From positions 1-36,472 of the forward strand of contig JAJZQN010000038.1 in the NCBI GenBank assembly GCA_021847605.1: a stretch of 36,472 nucleotides of DNA, given 5' to 3'. The notes beneath the pieces were generated by a model that saw nothing but the letters and a program-made list of their open reading frames with translations, was not told the DNA's origin and ran no database searches. The position numbers and the translations under genes were made by a program. Source of the stretch: Pseudomonadota bacterium. GTDB taxonomy: Bacteria; Pseudomonadota; Alphaproteobacteria; Sphingomonadales; Sphingomonadaceae. Within the stretch, counting starts at the first letter, position 1. Every line of letters starts with the position of its first letter. This document shows, in pieces, positions 15,945 through 23,282 of the stretch.

Positions 15945-16957
15945 GGCTGCACTCCCGGAAACGAGCCAGCACGCAACACCGGCAGCGGACTGGCGTCCTT
16001 CGCGGCAGCCTTGGCTTCGGGCATAGCCCGGCCAAGCGCCGAACGGATCGCCGGATCAGCCTCCACTGCAGCAATCGCGGCCTTGCCCTTGGCGGTCGCA
16101 TGCTGAGGCACCGAGATCATCGGTCCCGTAGCCACACCATCGGCGCCCGCGCCGCCTTTGGCGGCGGAGGTAGGAGACGCGGGTGTGAGGGGGGAGGCAG
16201 GCGCCGGTTGGGAGGCCGGCGCCTGCGCGACAGGCTTGGGCTCGGCCTGACGCTGGGGTTGAGGTTGGGGATTAGGAGAGGGCGTGGAAGCCGCAACCGG
16301 CTTTGCGGTCGCCGGCTTCGCTGGCCTTGGCCTGCGCGGCGTGGTCAGGGTACGCGAGACCTGGTCCTTGATGTCCCCGACAGGATCGGGCGACTGGACT
16401 TCGCCGCCATTGCCGGCAGCCCGCGCCATGGCGACGGCTTCCGGCGTTGGCAGATCAGGATCTACCGCCAGCGTCTCGATCATCGGCGGTTCTGCGCGCT
16501 CTACAGCGGCGAGGAGGGTATCACGCCCTGCGGACGCTGCCACTTCATCGGGCGTTTGCGCTACGGCATTACCGGCCAGTGCCTCGGCCCACTCGCCGCG
16601 CTCGACGACGGCATGAACCGCCGACTGTTCATGAAGCCTGCCCGAAGCGTCGATCTGCGCCGGAAAGACGATGCGAAGTACGCGCTCGCGTGTGCGGACC
16701 GGCGAGCTGGCTTTCTGGTAGCCACGTCCCTCCGCTGGAGGTTCCACATAGGGACCGGCAGGCGCGATCATGCGATCACCTTCCTCGCCCGAGATCATGG
16801 CGAGGGCGCGATCGTCGATGTTACCGCTTGGCGCGCAGATCCCGTCCGGCGCGCGGCAGGCGAAGTCGCCCTTCACATTGCCGCCAAGCGACATGCACCC
16901 CGAGAGGCTGGCGCTGGCCAGCAGCACGCCGGCAAGGCCGATACGCCCGCGGATCAC
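15941..16957 (-). CDS. traV: TraV, outer membrane lipoprotein of the transfer core complex
   Basis: The 338-residue protein begins with a lipoprotein signal peptide and lipobox (LSGC, Cys at about residue 21), followed by the TraV signature with two more cysteines (GDFACRAPDGICAPSG). TraV is the VirB7-like component linking TraK to the outer membrane. F TraV is 171 residues. The extra length is a long Pro/Ala/Lys-rich region (about residues 200-290), encoded opposite a G-rich stretch on the plus strand near 16160-16210. Both ends overlap neighbours by ATGA. Confidence 0.88.
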   Translation of the reverse strand: MIRGRIGLAGVLLASASLSGCMSLGGNVKGDFACRAPDGICAPSGNIDDRALAMISGEEGDRMIAPAGPYVEPPAEGRGYQKASSPVRTRERVLRIVFPAQIDASGRLHEQSAVHAVVERGEWAEALAGNAVAQTPDEVAASAGRDTLLAAVERAEPPMIETLAVDPDLPTPEAVAMARAAGNGGEVQSPDPVGDIKDQVSRTLTTPRRPRPAKPATAKPVAASTPSPNPQPQPQRQAEPKPVAQAPASQPAPASPLTPASPTSAAKGGAGADGVATGPMISVPQHATAKGKAAIAAVEADPAIRSALGRAMPEAKAAAKDASPLPVLRAGSFPGVQP

Positions 16958-17877
16958 GACTGGCCTCCCTTGAGCCAGTTCTCAAGGAACTCCTTGGGCC
17001 TGTAACCCTCGAGCACACTGCCATCGTCACGCACGATGACGGGCGTACCGGCCAGGCCATGCTTGCGGGCAAACGCCTCGTTGGCATCCAGGCCCTTGGT
17101 ATTGCAGGGGCCGGTGCCCTTGATGTCCTGCCCGGAATAGGCGGCATGAAGCGCCTTGGCCTTATCCTTGGCGCAGTAGACCTTGTCGGCAATGTCGCGG
17201 CTGCCCAGAACCGAGATCGGCCGCTCGACGACGCGCACGTTCATCGAGGCGAGCGTGTTGCTCAAGGCACGGCAGTAGCTGCAGCGAAAATCGCTGAATA
17301 CCGTGACCGTCTTGCCCGACGAATTGCCCCAGACGATCGCGCCCTCCTTGGGCAGTTCGCCAAGCGGGAGCTTCTGGAGAGGGGCCGCAGCGGCGGCTTT
17401 GGCGGCTGCAGCGGGCCGTGCTGCAAGCGCGGGCTCATTGTCCTCGGCGCCAGCAGCATTGGCCTTGGCCGATGCTCCCAGCAACATATCCGGGTTCATC
17501 TCGAGCAGGCGGGTTGCCGTCAGATCCTGGCGCGTCTCCATGTCATAGACGCGGCCGATCACCAGATAGCGCGCGGTGCGGTCGATGTAGAACAGGTTGC
17601 TGCCGGCAGTGACTTCGCACAGGCCATCGACCTTGTCGCAATTGACGCTCGTGACCTTGGTCTTGGGAAGGCGCGCTTTCAGCATTTCGGCCACGCTTTT
17701 GCTCGGCGGCGCGATGTAATCACGCGCATAGGCCAGCGTGGCGATCCCACCTCCAACAAAAGCGAGCCCGCAGGTGACATAGAGGAATGCGCTACGCATC
17801 CACGGGCGCTTCAGCTCGGTGTCCAGGTCAGGAACGACGCTTTGGGCACTGCCATCATGATGTTCAGTTGCGGACAT
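16954..17877 (-). CDS. Membrane-anchored DsbC-like disulfide isomerase of the tra operon
   Basis: I chose the ATG at 17877 (MSATEHHDG...) because GGAGGG lies 5 bases before it. The frame is open to 17952 within traB. The 307-residue product has a membrane anchor near residues 30-48, a DsbC-type dimerisation domain (about 60-130, with Cys pair NCDKVDGLC), an Ala-rich linker and a thioredoxin-fold domain with the active-site CXXC as CSYC in FSDFRCSYCRAL, plus the second DsbC Cys pair (YCAKD ... GPCNTKG). It probably shuffles disulfides in the periplasm for Cys-rich clients such as TraN and TraU. It overlaps traB by 14 bp and traV by 4 bp. Confidence 0.87.
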   Translation of the reverse strand: MSATEHHDGSAQSVVPDLDTELKRPWMRSAFLYVTCGLAFVGGGIATLAYARDYIAPPSKSVAEMLKARLPKTKVTSVNCDKVDGLCEVTAGSNLFYIDRTARYLVIGRVYDMETRQDLTATRLLEMNPDMLLGASAKANAAGAEDNEPALAARPAAAAKAAAAAPLQKLPLGELPKEGAIVWGNSSGKTVTVFSDFRCSYCRALSNTLASMNVRVVERPISVLGSRDIADKVYCAKDKAKALHAAYSGQDIKGTGPCNTKGLDANEAFARKHGLAGTPVIVRDDGSVLEGYRPKEFLENWLKGGQS

Positions 17878-19189
17878 AGACACCCTCCAGGAAGACGATT
17901 TCGACATCGACGCCGGTCGGCATTTCGATGACAGGCTGGTACTGTTCGGCACGCTCGATCAGGTACTTGCTGACCATGTCGCCGGTCTGCGAGACGCCCT
18001 CGCCAAGGCCGCCTTTCGCGATGTCGCCCATCGACAAATCCTGGCGCTTGCCATCGACGATGACGTTGGGCCGCGTCAGGGCGTTGTTGGAGTTGGCCGC
18101 AAAGCCGCGACCGAAGCCGCCGACGAGACCGGCAATGAACGCCTGGCTGACAAGGCTGCCCTCGCGGCTGACGACACGGCCACGAACACCCGTCTTGCCG
18201 CCGAAGGCGATGAAGCCCTTGACCTCGGAGACGGCGTAGCGACCGCCCGGCTGCGGGCAGGTCATCTTCTGCAGCTTGACGTAAACCTTCTCGCTCGACA
18301 ACTCGCCCCGCGCAGCGCCGTTGATGAGGCAACCCTGAATCTTCGTCGTCAGGAGCTTGCCATTCTGCAGCACCGACCGCGCAGGGCCGGTAACGCGCAG
18401 GACAACCGGAAGCGGATCGGTCTGGCTCTGCACGCCTGCGGCGGCATCGACGCCGACAATCACCTTGGCCGTCGCGAAGCTGTTGGGCGGCAGATAGTTC
18501 GGGCTATCGGTGTAGACCGTGTTGCCCTTCTCGACCTTCTTGGCGTTGCCCGTGTCGGCGTTGGTGAAGGACACCATTTTGACTTCGCTGGACCGGACGG
18601 GGGGCACATCCGGCCCAGCGCCGCCACCAGCGTCAGGACGCTGATAAGTCGGGCTGTTCGGGCCATAAAGCGCACCGGGACCGGGTTGCGGTGCAACCGG
18701 CGCGGCGCGCTCGTTAATCTGACGACGCAGTTGCTCGTTCTCAGACTGATAGGCGCTCACCACGCGCTGACCATCGGCCGTCATTGACTGGTTCTGCGCG
18801 CGCAGCGCCTCGATCTGCTCGGAGAGCTGCGCGACCTTGGCATTGGTGCCACCAACCGACTTGAGCTGGTTCTCCTGGCTCTGGAAGCGGTTTTCCGACT
18901 GCGCCATCCACTCCTGCTCGGAGAGGTTGCGGTTCATCATGTCCTTGGTCGAAACCTGAACGTCCTCGATCTCGTCGTCGGCCTGGCCTGCGACCTTCCC
19001 ATTGTCGGAGAAGATCCACATGCTGGCCGCGACGACACCGACAACCGCGACACCGCTCAGAAGCATGCGCTGCTTGCGGCGCGTCTCGGTGTTGCCGTCG
19101 AGTTCATTGCCGACCGGCGAAACGCCATCACCGCCCTCGGGGCCGTCGAGCGATTTACGCGAGCGCGAGAAGATACCCTTCAAGTCCAT
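17864..19189 (-). CDS. traB: TraB, VirB10-like channel scaffold protein
   Basis: The 441-residue protein has a cytoplasmic N-terminus, a membrane helix (about residues 43-60), a coiled-coil-like, Gln/Glu-rich region (about 95-150), a Pro-rich spacer and a C-terminal VirB10/TrbI-type beta domain (about 220-430) with NSFATAKVIVGVDAAAG and VRGRVVSREGSLVSQAF blocks. TraB spans both membranes and forms the core complex with TraK and TraV. It starts 3 bp after traK and overlaps the DsbC-like gene by 14 bp. Confidence 0.95.
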   Translation of the reverse strand: MDLKGIFSRSRKSLDGPEGGDGVSPVGNELDGNTETRRKQRMLLSGVAVVGVVAASMWIFSDNGKVAGQADDEIEDVQVSTKDMMNRNLSEQEWMAQSENRFQSQENQLKSVGGTNAKVAQLSEQIEALRAQNQSMTADGQRVVSAYQSENEQLRRQINERAAPVAPQPGPGALYGPNSPTYQRPDAGGGAGPDVPPVRSSEVKMVSFTNADTGNAKKVEKGNTVYTDSPNYLPPNSFATAKVIVGVDAAAGVQSQTDPLPVVLRVTGPARSVLQNGKLLTTKIQGCLINGAARGELSSEKVYVKLQKMTCPQPGGRYAVSEVKGFIAFGGKTGVRGRVVSREGSLVSQAFIAGLVGGFGRGFAANSNNALTRPNVIVDGKRQDLSMGDIAKGGLGEGVSQTGDMVSKYLIERAEQYQPVIEMPTGVDVEIVFLEGVYVRN

Positions 19190-19192
19190 GGC

Positions 19193-20005
19193 TCAGTTCC
19201 CGGTGCGAGAGACGAGGTACGCGGTCGTGACCTTGCCGGGCGCAAGGCGCGGCTCGGCGATCGAAACCGCAAGCGAGGAAGCCGGCGCGACGCTGGCCTC
19301 GGTTAGGGTCGTTTCCTGCGCGCCCTTGTTCTCGATGCGCAGAACGCGGCCCGTCATTTCGGAACCGCGATATTCGGCAATCATCTGAACCTTGAGGTCG
19401 CCCACGTAGACAGGGCGAAGCGAGCGCTGGCGCATTTCGTAGCCATCGACGATTTGGCCGCCGTACATGGCCTGAACCAGCTCGATCGCCCGATCCTGCG
19501 AGCTGGCCTGCTGGACTTTCTGCGGTCCTGCATCGGCAGCATCGGCCTTGGCGATTGCCGGGTTCGAGATGAACACCTGCACGGCCTGATCGCCGGCAAT
19601 GCGGCAGATGAACTTGTAGACATAGCCGCGCTTGGAGGTCGCGAAGAACGACAGGGCAGGGCGGGCGAAGCCGTCCGGCACCGACAGGTAGATGTCGCCA
19701 CGCACCGGCTCATTGACCACGCTGAAATCGTCAGCCGGATTGCCCGTGTTGATCTTCGAGACGGAGGCGAACTCGTCTTCGACAAGGCTGATCCGGGTCA
19801 AGTCGCGCGCCGAGGCGCTGCACTCGACCTGGCTGCCGTCCGAAGCCATCAGCGTCTGGTCGCCAAGCGCCATGGCAGGCGCCGAAAAGCCCATTGCCGA
19901 TGCGGCAATGAGCAAGGCGCCCGTCGTGCGGCTTACAATGCACATGCGCGAGCAAAGCGCGGCGCCGGCGATGGCCGAGCCGATCAGGTATTGGGTGGGT
20001 GTCAT
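19193..20005 (-). CDS. traK: TraK, VirB9/secretin-like core complex protein
   Basis: The 270-residue frame matches TraK. A signal peptide lies at about residues 25-47 (TTGALLIAASAMGFSAPAMA), followed by beta-rich sequence and the C-terminal block LRPVYVGDLKVQMIAEYRG. The ATG at 20005 overlaps the traE stop (ATGA). An internal ATG at 19945 would give a more ordinary signal peptide length, so the true start is uncertain. TraK forms the outer-membrane-proximal ring with TraV and TraB. Confidence 0.9.
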   Translation of the reverse strand: MTPTQYLIGSAIAGAALCSRMCIVSRTTGALLIAASAMGFSAPAMALGDQTLMASDGSQVECSASARDLTRISLVEDEFASVSKINTGNPADDFSVVNEPVRGDIYLSVPDGFARPALSFFATSKRGYVYKFICRIAGDQAVQVFISNPAIAKADAADAGPQKVQQASSQDRAIELVQAMYGGQIVDGYEMRQRSLRPVYVGDLKVQMIAEYRGSEMTGRVLRIENKGAQETTLTEASVAPASSLAVSIAEPRLAPGKVTTAYLVSRTGN

Positions 20006-20574
20006 GACAACCCGCCTTTCTTCTTTTCAGGCTGGACCATCCCGAAGCCGATCAGCTTCAGGGAGAGCCCCGAATATTCCCAGCTGAACTGGAAGGTGCG
20101 AATGTCGCTGGAGACCACCTTCTGGCCGACCACCGTGTTGAGCTTGCCGGTGACGGTCGAGCGCAGGTTCGCGGTGTCGATCTCCATCGACTGGATCTGG
20201 AAATACTGCGAGATGCTCGACCCGCGCTGCTCGTTGACGATCTCCAGCAGGTCCGCCTTGATCTTGCCCTGCGCACGCGGCGAGACGATCTCGAGCACCG
20301 ACTTCATCCAGTAGTCGAGACTGCCCGGCGAACGATCCAGCGTCAGGATCGCGGTGTCGCGGGTCATCAGCTCCAGATATTCGCGCGAGACACCCGCACT
20401 CGACAGCGTCAGCGGCGAGCGCAGGACGGGCTGGAGCACGATCTCGCGGCTGCGCGTGACCGAGAAGAGGAGGAGGAGGGCGACGACGCCTGCAAGAACG
20501 AGCGCAGTGACCCCGAGCATATTACGCTGGCGCAGGATGCGTTGGCTCTGCGCGTGCTGATAAGAAAATTCCAT
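20002..20574 (-). CDS. traE: TraE, VirB5/VirB8-position pilus assembly protein
   Basis: The 190-residue protein has the TraE layout: a short cytoplasmic N-terminus, one membrane helix (about residues 20-40) and a periplasmic domain containing REYLELMTRDTAILTLDRSP and the central VNEQRGSSISQYFQ. TraE is an inner membrane protein of the channel, structurally VirB8-like. It starts one base after the traL stop region and ends with ATGA overlap into traK. Length equals that of F TraE (188). Confidence 0.95.
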   Translation of the reverse strand: MEFSYQHAQSQRILRQRNMLGVTALVLAGVVALLLLFSVTRSREIVLQPVLRSPLTLSSAGVSREYLELMTRDTAILTLDRSPGSLDYWMKSVLEIVSPRAQGKIKADLLEIVNEQRGSSISQYFQIQSMEIDTANLRSTVTGKLNTVVGQKVVSSDIRTFQFSWEYSGLSLKLIGFGMVQPEKKKGGLS

Positions 20575-20575
20575 G

Positions 20576-20866
20576 TCAGCCCACCATCAGTCGAAGGTAG
20601 GAAGGCGGCGTGGCGCGCAGCGACGGAAACCCGCCCGGCAGGTGCCAGTATGCAAGATGGATCAGCCACGATGTTGCCCGTCCGGCCTTGGCTTTTCGTA
20701 AGGCCCACCAGCCCAGGAAGGCAAAGCCAATCCCGAAGACAATGTGTTGGGACAGGATTCCCCAGATGAACGGGAGAACCATCGCGAGGAACTCATCAAG
20801 CGTCCAGAAGCCGATCAACTCGGGATCATCCAGATGAGAGGGGATCACATACTTGTCGGCTGCCAT
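20576..20866 (-). CDS. traL: TraL, pilus assembly membrane protein (VirB3-like)
   Basis: The 96-residue protein matches TraL: YVIPSHLDDPELIGFWTLDE at the N-terminus, one or two hydrophobic helices (about residues 26-58), and the HLAYWHLP block near the C-terminus. TraL is a small inner membrane protein equivalent to VirB3. It is separated from traA by a 56-bp spacer holding two hairpins, the only sizeable gap in the first half of the operon. Confidence 0.95.
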   Translation of the reverse strand: MAADKYVIPSHLDDPELIGFWTLDEFLAMVLPFIWGILSQHIVFGIGFAFLGWWALRKAKAGRATSWLIHLAYWHLPGGFPSLRATPPSYLRLMVG

Positions 20867-20873
20867 GTCACGC

Positions 20874-20914
20874 CACCTTCCAAAAGGTGCCGGCGAAGCT
20901 GCTACTTCGCCGGC
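20874..20914 (-). promoter_or_regulatory. Double hairpin in the traA-traL intercistronic spacer
   Basis: Bases 20889-20898 and 20905-20914 are a perfect 10-bp inverted repeat (GCCGGCGAAG / CTTCGCCGGC) around a 6-base loop, starting 9 bases after the traA stop in the direction of transcription. A second inverted repeat (CACCTT / AAGGTG, loop of 4) at 20874-20889 shares one base with the first. Only a TTTT run follows the large hairpin, so it is more likely a partial terminator or mRNA 3'-end stabiliser that makes pilin message more abundant than the rest of the operon. Confidence 0.6.
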
Positions 20915-20922
20915 GTTCGGGA

Positions 20923-21243
20923 TCAGATCGTGGCGGTGACGGTCGAGGTGACGATCGGAATGCCGGTGCCGGCGCCGACGCCGACGCCGACCGGGATCGC
21001 GACCTGGCCGAGGCTGAAACGCCCCGAAGCAAGACCGACGATACCACCCGCGAGCGAGAGCACCGTGATGATCTTGCCGCCCGAACCTTCGAGGAAGCCG
21101 GTGAACTGCGTCAGCGCGGTGTCGAAGGTGGTGTCGGCGCCGGCGAAAGCCGGACCGGCGAAAGCAACGGCAGCAGCGGCGAGGCCGATGACTGCGGCTG
21201 CGGTGGCTTCACGGCTCACGCCGCGGTTGAGCAGGGTCTTCAT
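20923..21243 (-). CDS. traA: TraA propilin, conjugative pilus subunit
   Basis: The ATG at 21243 follows AAGGAG by 8 bases and is chosen over the longer open frame to 21447. The 106-residue propilin has a long leader of about 34 residues ending AGPAFA, leaving a mature peptide of about 72 residues, like F pilin (70). The mature part shows two hydrophobic helices (about residues 24-39 and 47-65 of the mature form) separated by GRFSLGQ, with many Gly, the layout of VirB2/TraA pilins. It is the first gene of the operon. No TraQ-like chaperone or TraX acetylase is seen. The S26 peptidase of the operon is the likely processing enzyme. Confidence 0.9.
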   Translation of the reverse strand: MKTLLNRGVSREATAAAVIGLAAAAVAFAGPAFAGADTTFDTALTQFTGFLEGSGGKIITVLSLAGGIVGLASGRFSLGQVAIPVGVGVGAGTGIPIVTSTVTATI

Positions 21244-21398
21244 ATAAGAGTCTCCTTCAATCGAGCGCATTTCAGCGCGCCCAAGAGAAGGCTGCGGAAC
21301 AACCCACCGCACCGGCAAGCCGGAAAAGCAGGAACATGCTTGGGAATTGGACGTTCTTTTCCGACAAGGCCGAAATGACGCTGCGAATCGGCCCTCTC

Positions 21399-21540
21399 GT
21401 CCCATATCCGGGACCGCTGTCCCGCTACCGGGACCACAACCCCGCATATGGGACCGCTGGTCCTGCTACCGGGACCGCTGTCCCGCTACCGGGACCGCTG
21501 TCCCACTGCCCGGACCGCTGTCCTAAATGGGGGACAACGC
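21399..21540. repeat. Six-copy array of 14-bp palindromic repeats with 20-bp phasing
   Basis: Units resembling GGGACCGCTGTCCC begin at 21410, 21430, 21450, 21471, 21491 and 21511, a period of 20 to 21 bp or about two helical turns. Copies 1, 4 and 5 are identical. Copy 2 (GGGACCACAACCCC), 3 (GGTCC end) and 6 (CGGACCGCTGTCCT) are degenerate. Each unit is a dyad, GGGAC-N4-GTCCC, and several are joined by GCTACC. A larger inverted repeat frames the left part: GTCCCATAT at 21399-21407 and ATATGGGAC at 21446-21454. A further half unit (GGGGGAC) follows at 21530. The array lies 156 bp upstream of traA and about 150 bp before the divergent gene at 21694. It may be the binding array of a tra regulator or the iterons of a replication origin. 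Confidence 0.85.
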
Positions 21541-21693
21541 ACATTCGAAGGGCATCGCTATCGCATAAGTGCTTCACTGTTGGGCATAATCTCCATAACC
21601 CACATGGATCGTTGGAAATTTTGCAATCTATCATATCGTACAAGATTGCGGAGCGGCTGAATGGCTGATTCGAGCGGGGGTCCATAAGTAAAT
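21541..21693. other. AT-richer gene-free stretch beside the repeat array
   Basis: This spacer has no credible gene. The frames crossing it (for example 21336-21668 plus and 21425-21715 minus) mainly translate the repeats. It is visibly AT-richer than the array. A repeat array next to an AT-rich stretch is the usual layout of iteron origins, but no DnaA box was recognised by eye. It probably also carries the promoter for the gene at 21694. Confidence 0.4.
21612..21639 (+). promoter_or_regulatory. Possible sigma-70-type promoter for the gene at 21694
   Basis: TTGGAA at 21612-21617 and TATCGT at 21634-21639 are separated by 16 bp. The match is only moderate and was found by eye. Confidence 0.3.
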
Positions 21694-22155
21694 ATGCCAA
21701 AAGATCAGAATACATATCGAATGGATGTGTCGGAATACTACTTCCGGCTGACTACGGAGTGCATCCGTCTCCATTCCAACAGTTGCCTCAAGCACTCATC
21801 GTTTTCCTCTATGATAAATGATCGCGCTGAACGTGCTGTATCGGTGACGATGAGGCGAACCCCCGAACACATAATTAAGCATCTTAAACTGATACCTAGT
21901 AAAGGTGAGATTCCCCTTGAAATCGAAATTCTCGAATCAAGTTCTGGTGAAATAACTAGGTCAACCAAGGCCATTGAGGAGGCCATTGGAAGTTCAATTG
22001 AATTTGCGGATGCGCTTTCGGTAATCATGTTTGACTTCATGGTTGAAGCAAACAAAACGGAAGTTCTTCTAAAGATAGGCCTTACATCAGATGAGGCGGG
22101 GGAATATCGTAAATTACTCAAGCCCAGGCCGCCCAGAACAAAATCAATTAACTGA
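21694..22155 (+). CDS. Hypothetical protein, AT-rich gene
   Basis: The 153-residue product has no signal peptide or membrane helix and I recognise no family. It has a mixed charged composition, an Ile/Leu/Glu-rich middle (EIPLEIEILESSSGEI) and a basic Pro-rich C-terminus. Base composition is low for this window (23 of 60 G+C in 21901-21960), so the gene was probably acquired separately from its neighbours. The start is uncertain, since no good ribosome binding site precedes 21694 and an in-frame ATG lies at 21721. The opposite-strand frame (21738-22193) has a poorer residue balance, so the plus strand is preferred. Confidence 0.5.
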   Translation: MPKDQNTYRMDVSEYYFRLTTECIRLHSNSCLKHSSFSSMINDRAERAVSVTMRRTPEHIIKHLKLIPSKGEIPLEIEILESSSGEITRSTKAIEEAIGSSIEFADALSVIMFDFMVEANKTEVLLKIGLTSDEAGEYRKLLKPRPPRTKSIN

Positions 22156-22160
22156 CAGGC

Positions 22161-22166
22161 TATAAT
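22161..22166 (+). promoter_or_regulatory. TATAAT -10-like element before the XRE gene
   Basis: An exact TATAAT lies 94 bp before the chosen ATG at 22260. No good -35 element is found at the expected spacing, so this is a weak call. Confidence 0.3.
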
Positions 22167-22259
22167 TATTTCCCGAATATTGCACCTTCGCACTTGCGAG
22201 GGGTTTGCAACCGCCAGTCCTTTGGGTATCCCTTAATTGGCATTACCGGAGGATTGGCG

Positions 22260-22772
22260 ATGGGGGCACCAAGTTTTGAAACGGACCAGCTCACAGAGAG
22301 CCCGGTCCAATCATTTGGTTTCGTTGACTATGTCATATGCCGAATGAAGCAGGACGGGCTGCAGTACCGCGACCTGGCAATCAAGATCGGTTTATCAAAG
22401 ACCCGAACCCATAATGTGTTCCACCCGGAACCCAGCAAGCGCCGGCCCTTGTATGTGCATGAGTTCCACGCAGTAGCAGCTGCACTGGACCTCTCGCCAC
22501 TCGAAGCGGCACTTGTCAGTGACCTTTATAGCGGGGCGGGCGAGGCCCACGACGGCGTTGAATCCCAGATCAAACTCTACTCAGGGGTCGTCAATCGCCT
22601 TCACGGCGGGATGCAAGAGGTTATGGAGCGGTTCGATGGCCTTGATTGGGATGATATTCGCCCCGCTCATGCCGACTGGATAATCAAGCTGGTCATCGGT
22701 GAGATCGAGACGGCTTACGCAGAGTTCGTGGAGCGCAAGGAAGTTCGTCTAAGAGAACAAGAAACTTTCTGA
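22260..22772 (+). CDS. XRE-type helix-turn-helix transcriptional regulator
   Basis: The ATG at 22260 follows GGAGGA by 7 bases and is chosen over an upstream TTG at 22194. The 170-residue product has a Cro/CI-like DNA-binding domain (about residues 20-75): DGLQYRDLAIKIGLSKTRTH, a basic turn PSKRRPLYVHEFHAVAAAL, then LDLSPLEAALVSDLY. The C-terminal half is helical and acidic. It resembles small phage or plasmid repressors. Neighbours are the repeat array on one side and the rep module on the other, so either the tra promoter or replication could be its target. Which one is not shown by the sequence. Confidence 0.7.
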   Translation: MGAPSFETDQLTESPVQSFGFVDYVICRMKQDGLQYRDLAIKIGLSKTRTHNVFHPEPSKRRPLYVHEFHAVAAALDLSPLEAALVSDLYSGAGEAHDGVESQIKLYSGVVNRLHGGMQEVMERFDGLDWDDIRPAHADWIIKLVIGEIETAYAEFVERKEVRLREQETF

Positions 22773-22808
22773 CATAGCCAGCCCTACACCAATCCCGATT
22801 TTAAGCAT

Positions 22809-22840
22809 TTAATTGCGCCGCACTTCAGCGTGCGCTAATG
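22809..22840. promoter_or_regulatory. Dyad upstream of the ribbon-helix-helix gene, possible operator
   Basis: AATTGCGC (22811-22818) and GCGCTAAT (22832-22839) form an imperfect inverted repeat around an inner CGCAC-TTCAGC-GTGCG stem, just before the ATG at 22848. Autoregulation by the encoded ribbon-helix-helix protein is an inference. Confidence 0.35.
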
Positions 22841-22847
22841 GTCATAT

Positions 22848-23087
22848 ATGTCAGAATCGATGTCCACCTCTCCTGCCGCGAAAAGCATGCGCCGTAAAGC
22901 GATCAAGCATCGCGACGAAGGGCGGGTTCGCAACACATTCTGGTTCACGCCTGAAGCTCTGGATGTCCTGGATCAAGTCCGCGACAACATGGGCGCGAAA
23001 TCGCGTGAGGTCGCAATCAACGCGATCCTCCAGCGCATCGGTGACGATATGTTTCTCAAGCAGGAGTTTTTGGCTGTGACCAAATAA
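22848..23087 (+). CDS. Ribbon-helix-helix DNA-binding protein (CopG/Arc-like)
   Basis: The 79-residue protein has a basic N-terminus (SMRRKAIKHRDEGR), one short beta-like strand (VRNTFWFT) and two helices (PEALDVLDQVRDNM and SREVAINAILQRIGDDMF), the size and order of a ribbon-helix-helix dimer. Such small proteins next to a rep gene often repress it (CopG type) or act as partition centromere binders. No good Shine-Dalgarno precedes the ATG at 22848, and an alternative in-frame ATG lies at 22860. It ends 195 bp before the replication gene. A role in copy-number control is a positional inference. Confidence 0.7.
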   Translation: MSESMSTSPAAKSMRRKAIKHRDEGRVRNTFWFTPEALDVLDQVRDNMGAKSREVAINAILQRIGDDMFLKQEFLAVTK

Positions 23088-23092
23088 AGGAA

Positions 23093-23115
23093 AGCCCGGC
23101 ACGAAGGCCGGGCGT
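23093..23115. terminator. GC-rich hairpin after the ribbon-helix-helix gene
   Basis: GCCCGGC (23094-23100) pairs with GCCGGGC seven bases later. On the plus strand no T-run follows. On the minus strand the stem is followed by TTTCCTTTATTT, so it looks more like a minus-strand or weak bidirectional terminator, for instance of an antisense RNA to the rep leader. Confidence 0.4.
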
Positions 23116-23141
23116 CCCAAAATCAGCGATCGTTTAAGATC

Positions 23142-23275
23142 GGCTATGTCTGCGTCGCCAAACGCAAACGGTCACTAACCAAGACCCGACATAGCCCATC
23201 CCGATCTACGATGCAAGGATGCGCGCTTCGCGCCACGGAATCTTTTTGCCTGGTGACGGCCTTCCATACGGAAGG
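23142..23275 (+). promoter_or_regulatory. Structured leader of the replication gene with a hidden ribosome binding site
   Basis: Three inverted repeats fill this leader: GGCTATGTC (23142-23150) with GACATAGCC (23188-23196); GCGCG-CTT-CGCGC (23221-23233) followed 8 bases later by TTTTT (23242-23246); and CCTTCC-ATAC-GGAAGG (23260-23275). The last one contains the GGAAGGG ribosome binding site of the ATG at 23283, which would be masked when the stem forms. The middle one is terminator-like. This resembles antisense-RNA-controlled rep leaders. Confidence 0.5.
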
Positions 23276-23282
23276 GCGAACG

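Noticed and set aside
16447..17931. 494-codon plus-strand frame opposite traV and the DsbC-like gene
   Set aside because: Arg-rich antisense translation of recognised genes with no domain.
21399..21540. Possible CRISPR array
   Set aside because: Repeats are short, palindromic and nearly contiguous, with no unique spacers of 25 to 40 bp and no cas genes in the window.
21336..21715. Frames on both strands through the palindromic array (21336-21668 plus, 21425-21715 minus)
   Set aside because: They mostly translate the repeat itself (GTAVPVAGP-like), so they are not taken as proteins.
21738..22193. 151-codon minus-strand frame opposite the AT-rich orphan gene
   Set aside because: Poorer residue balance than the plus-strand frame and no ribosome binding site; the choice of strand remains less than certain.
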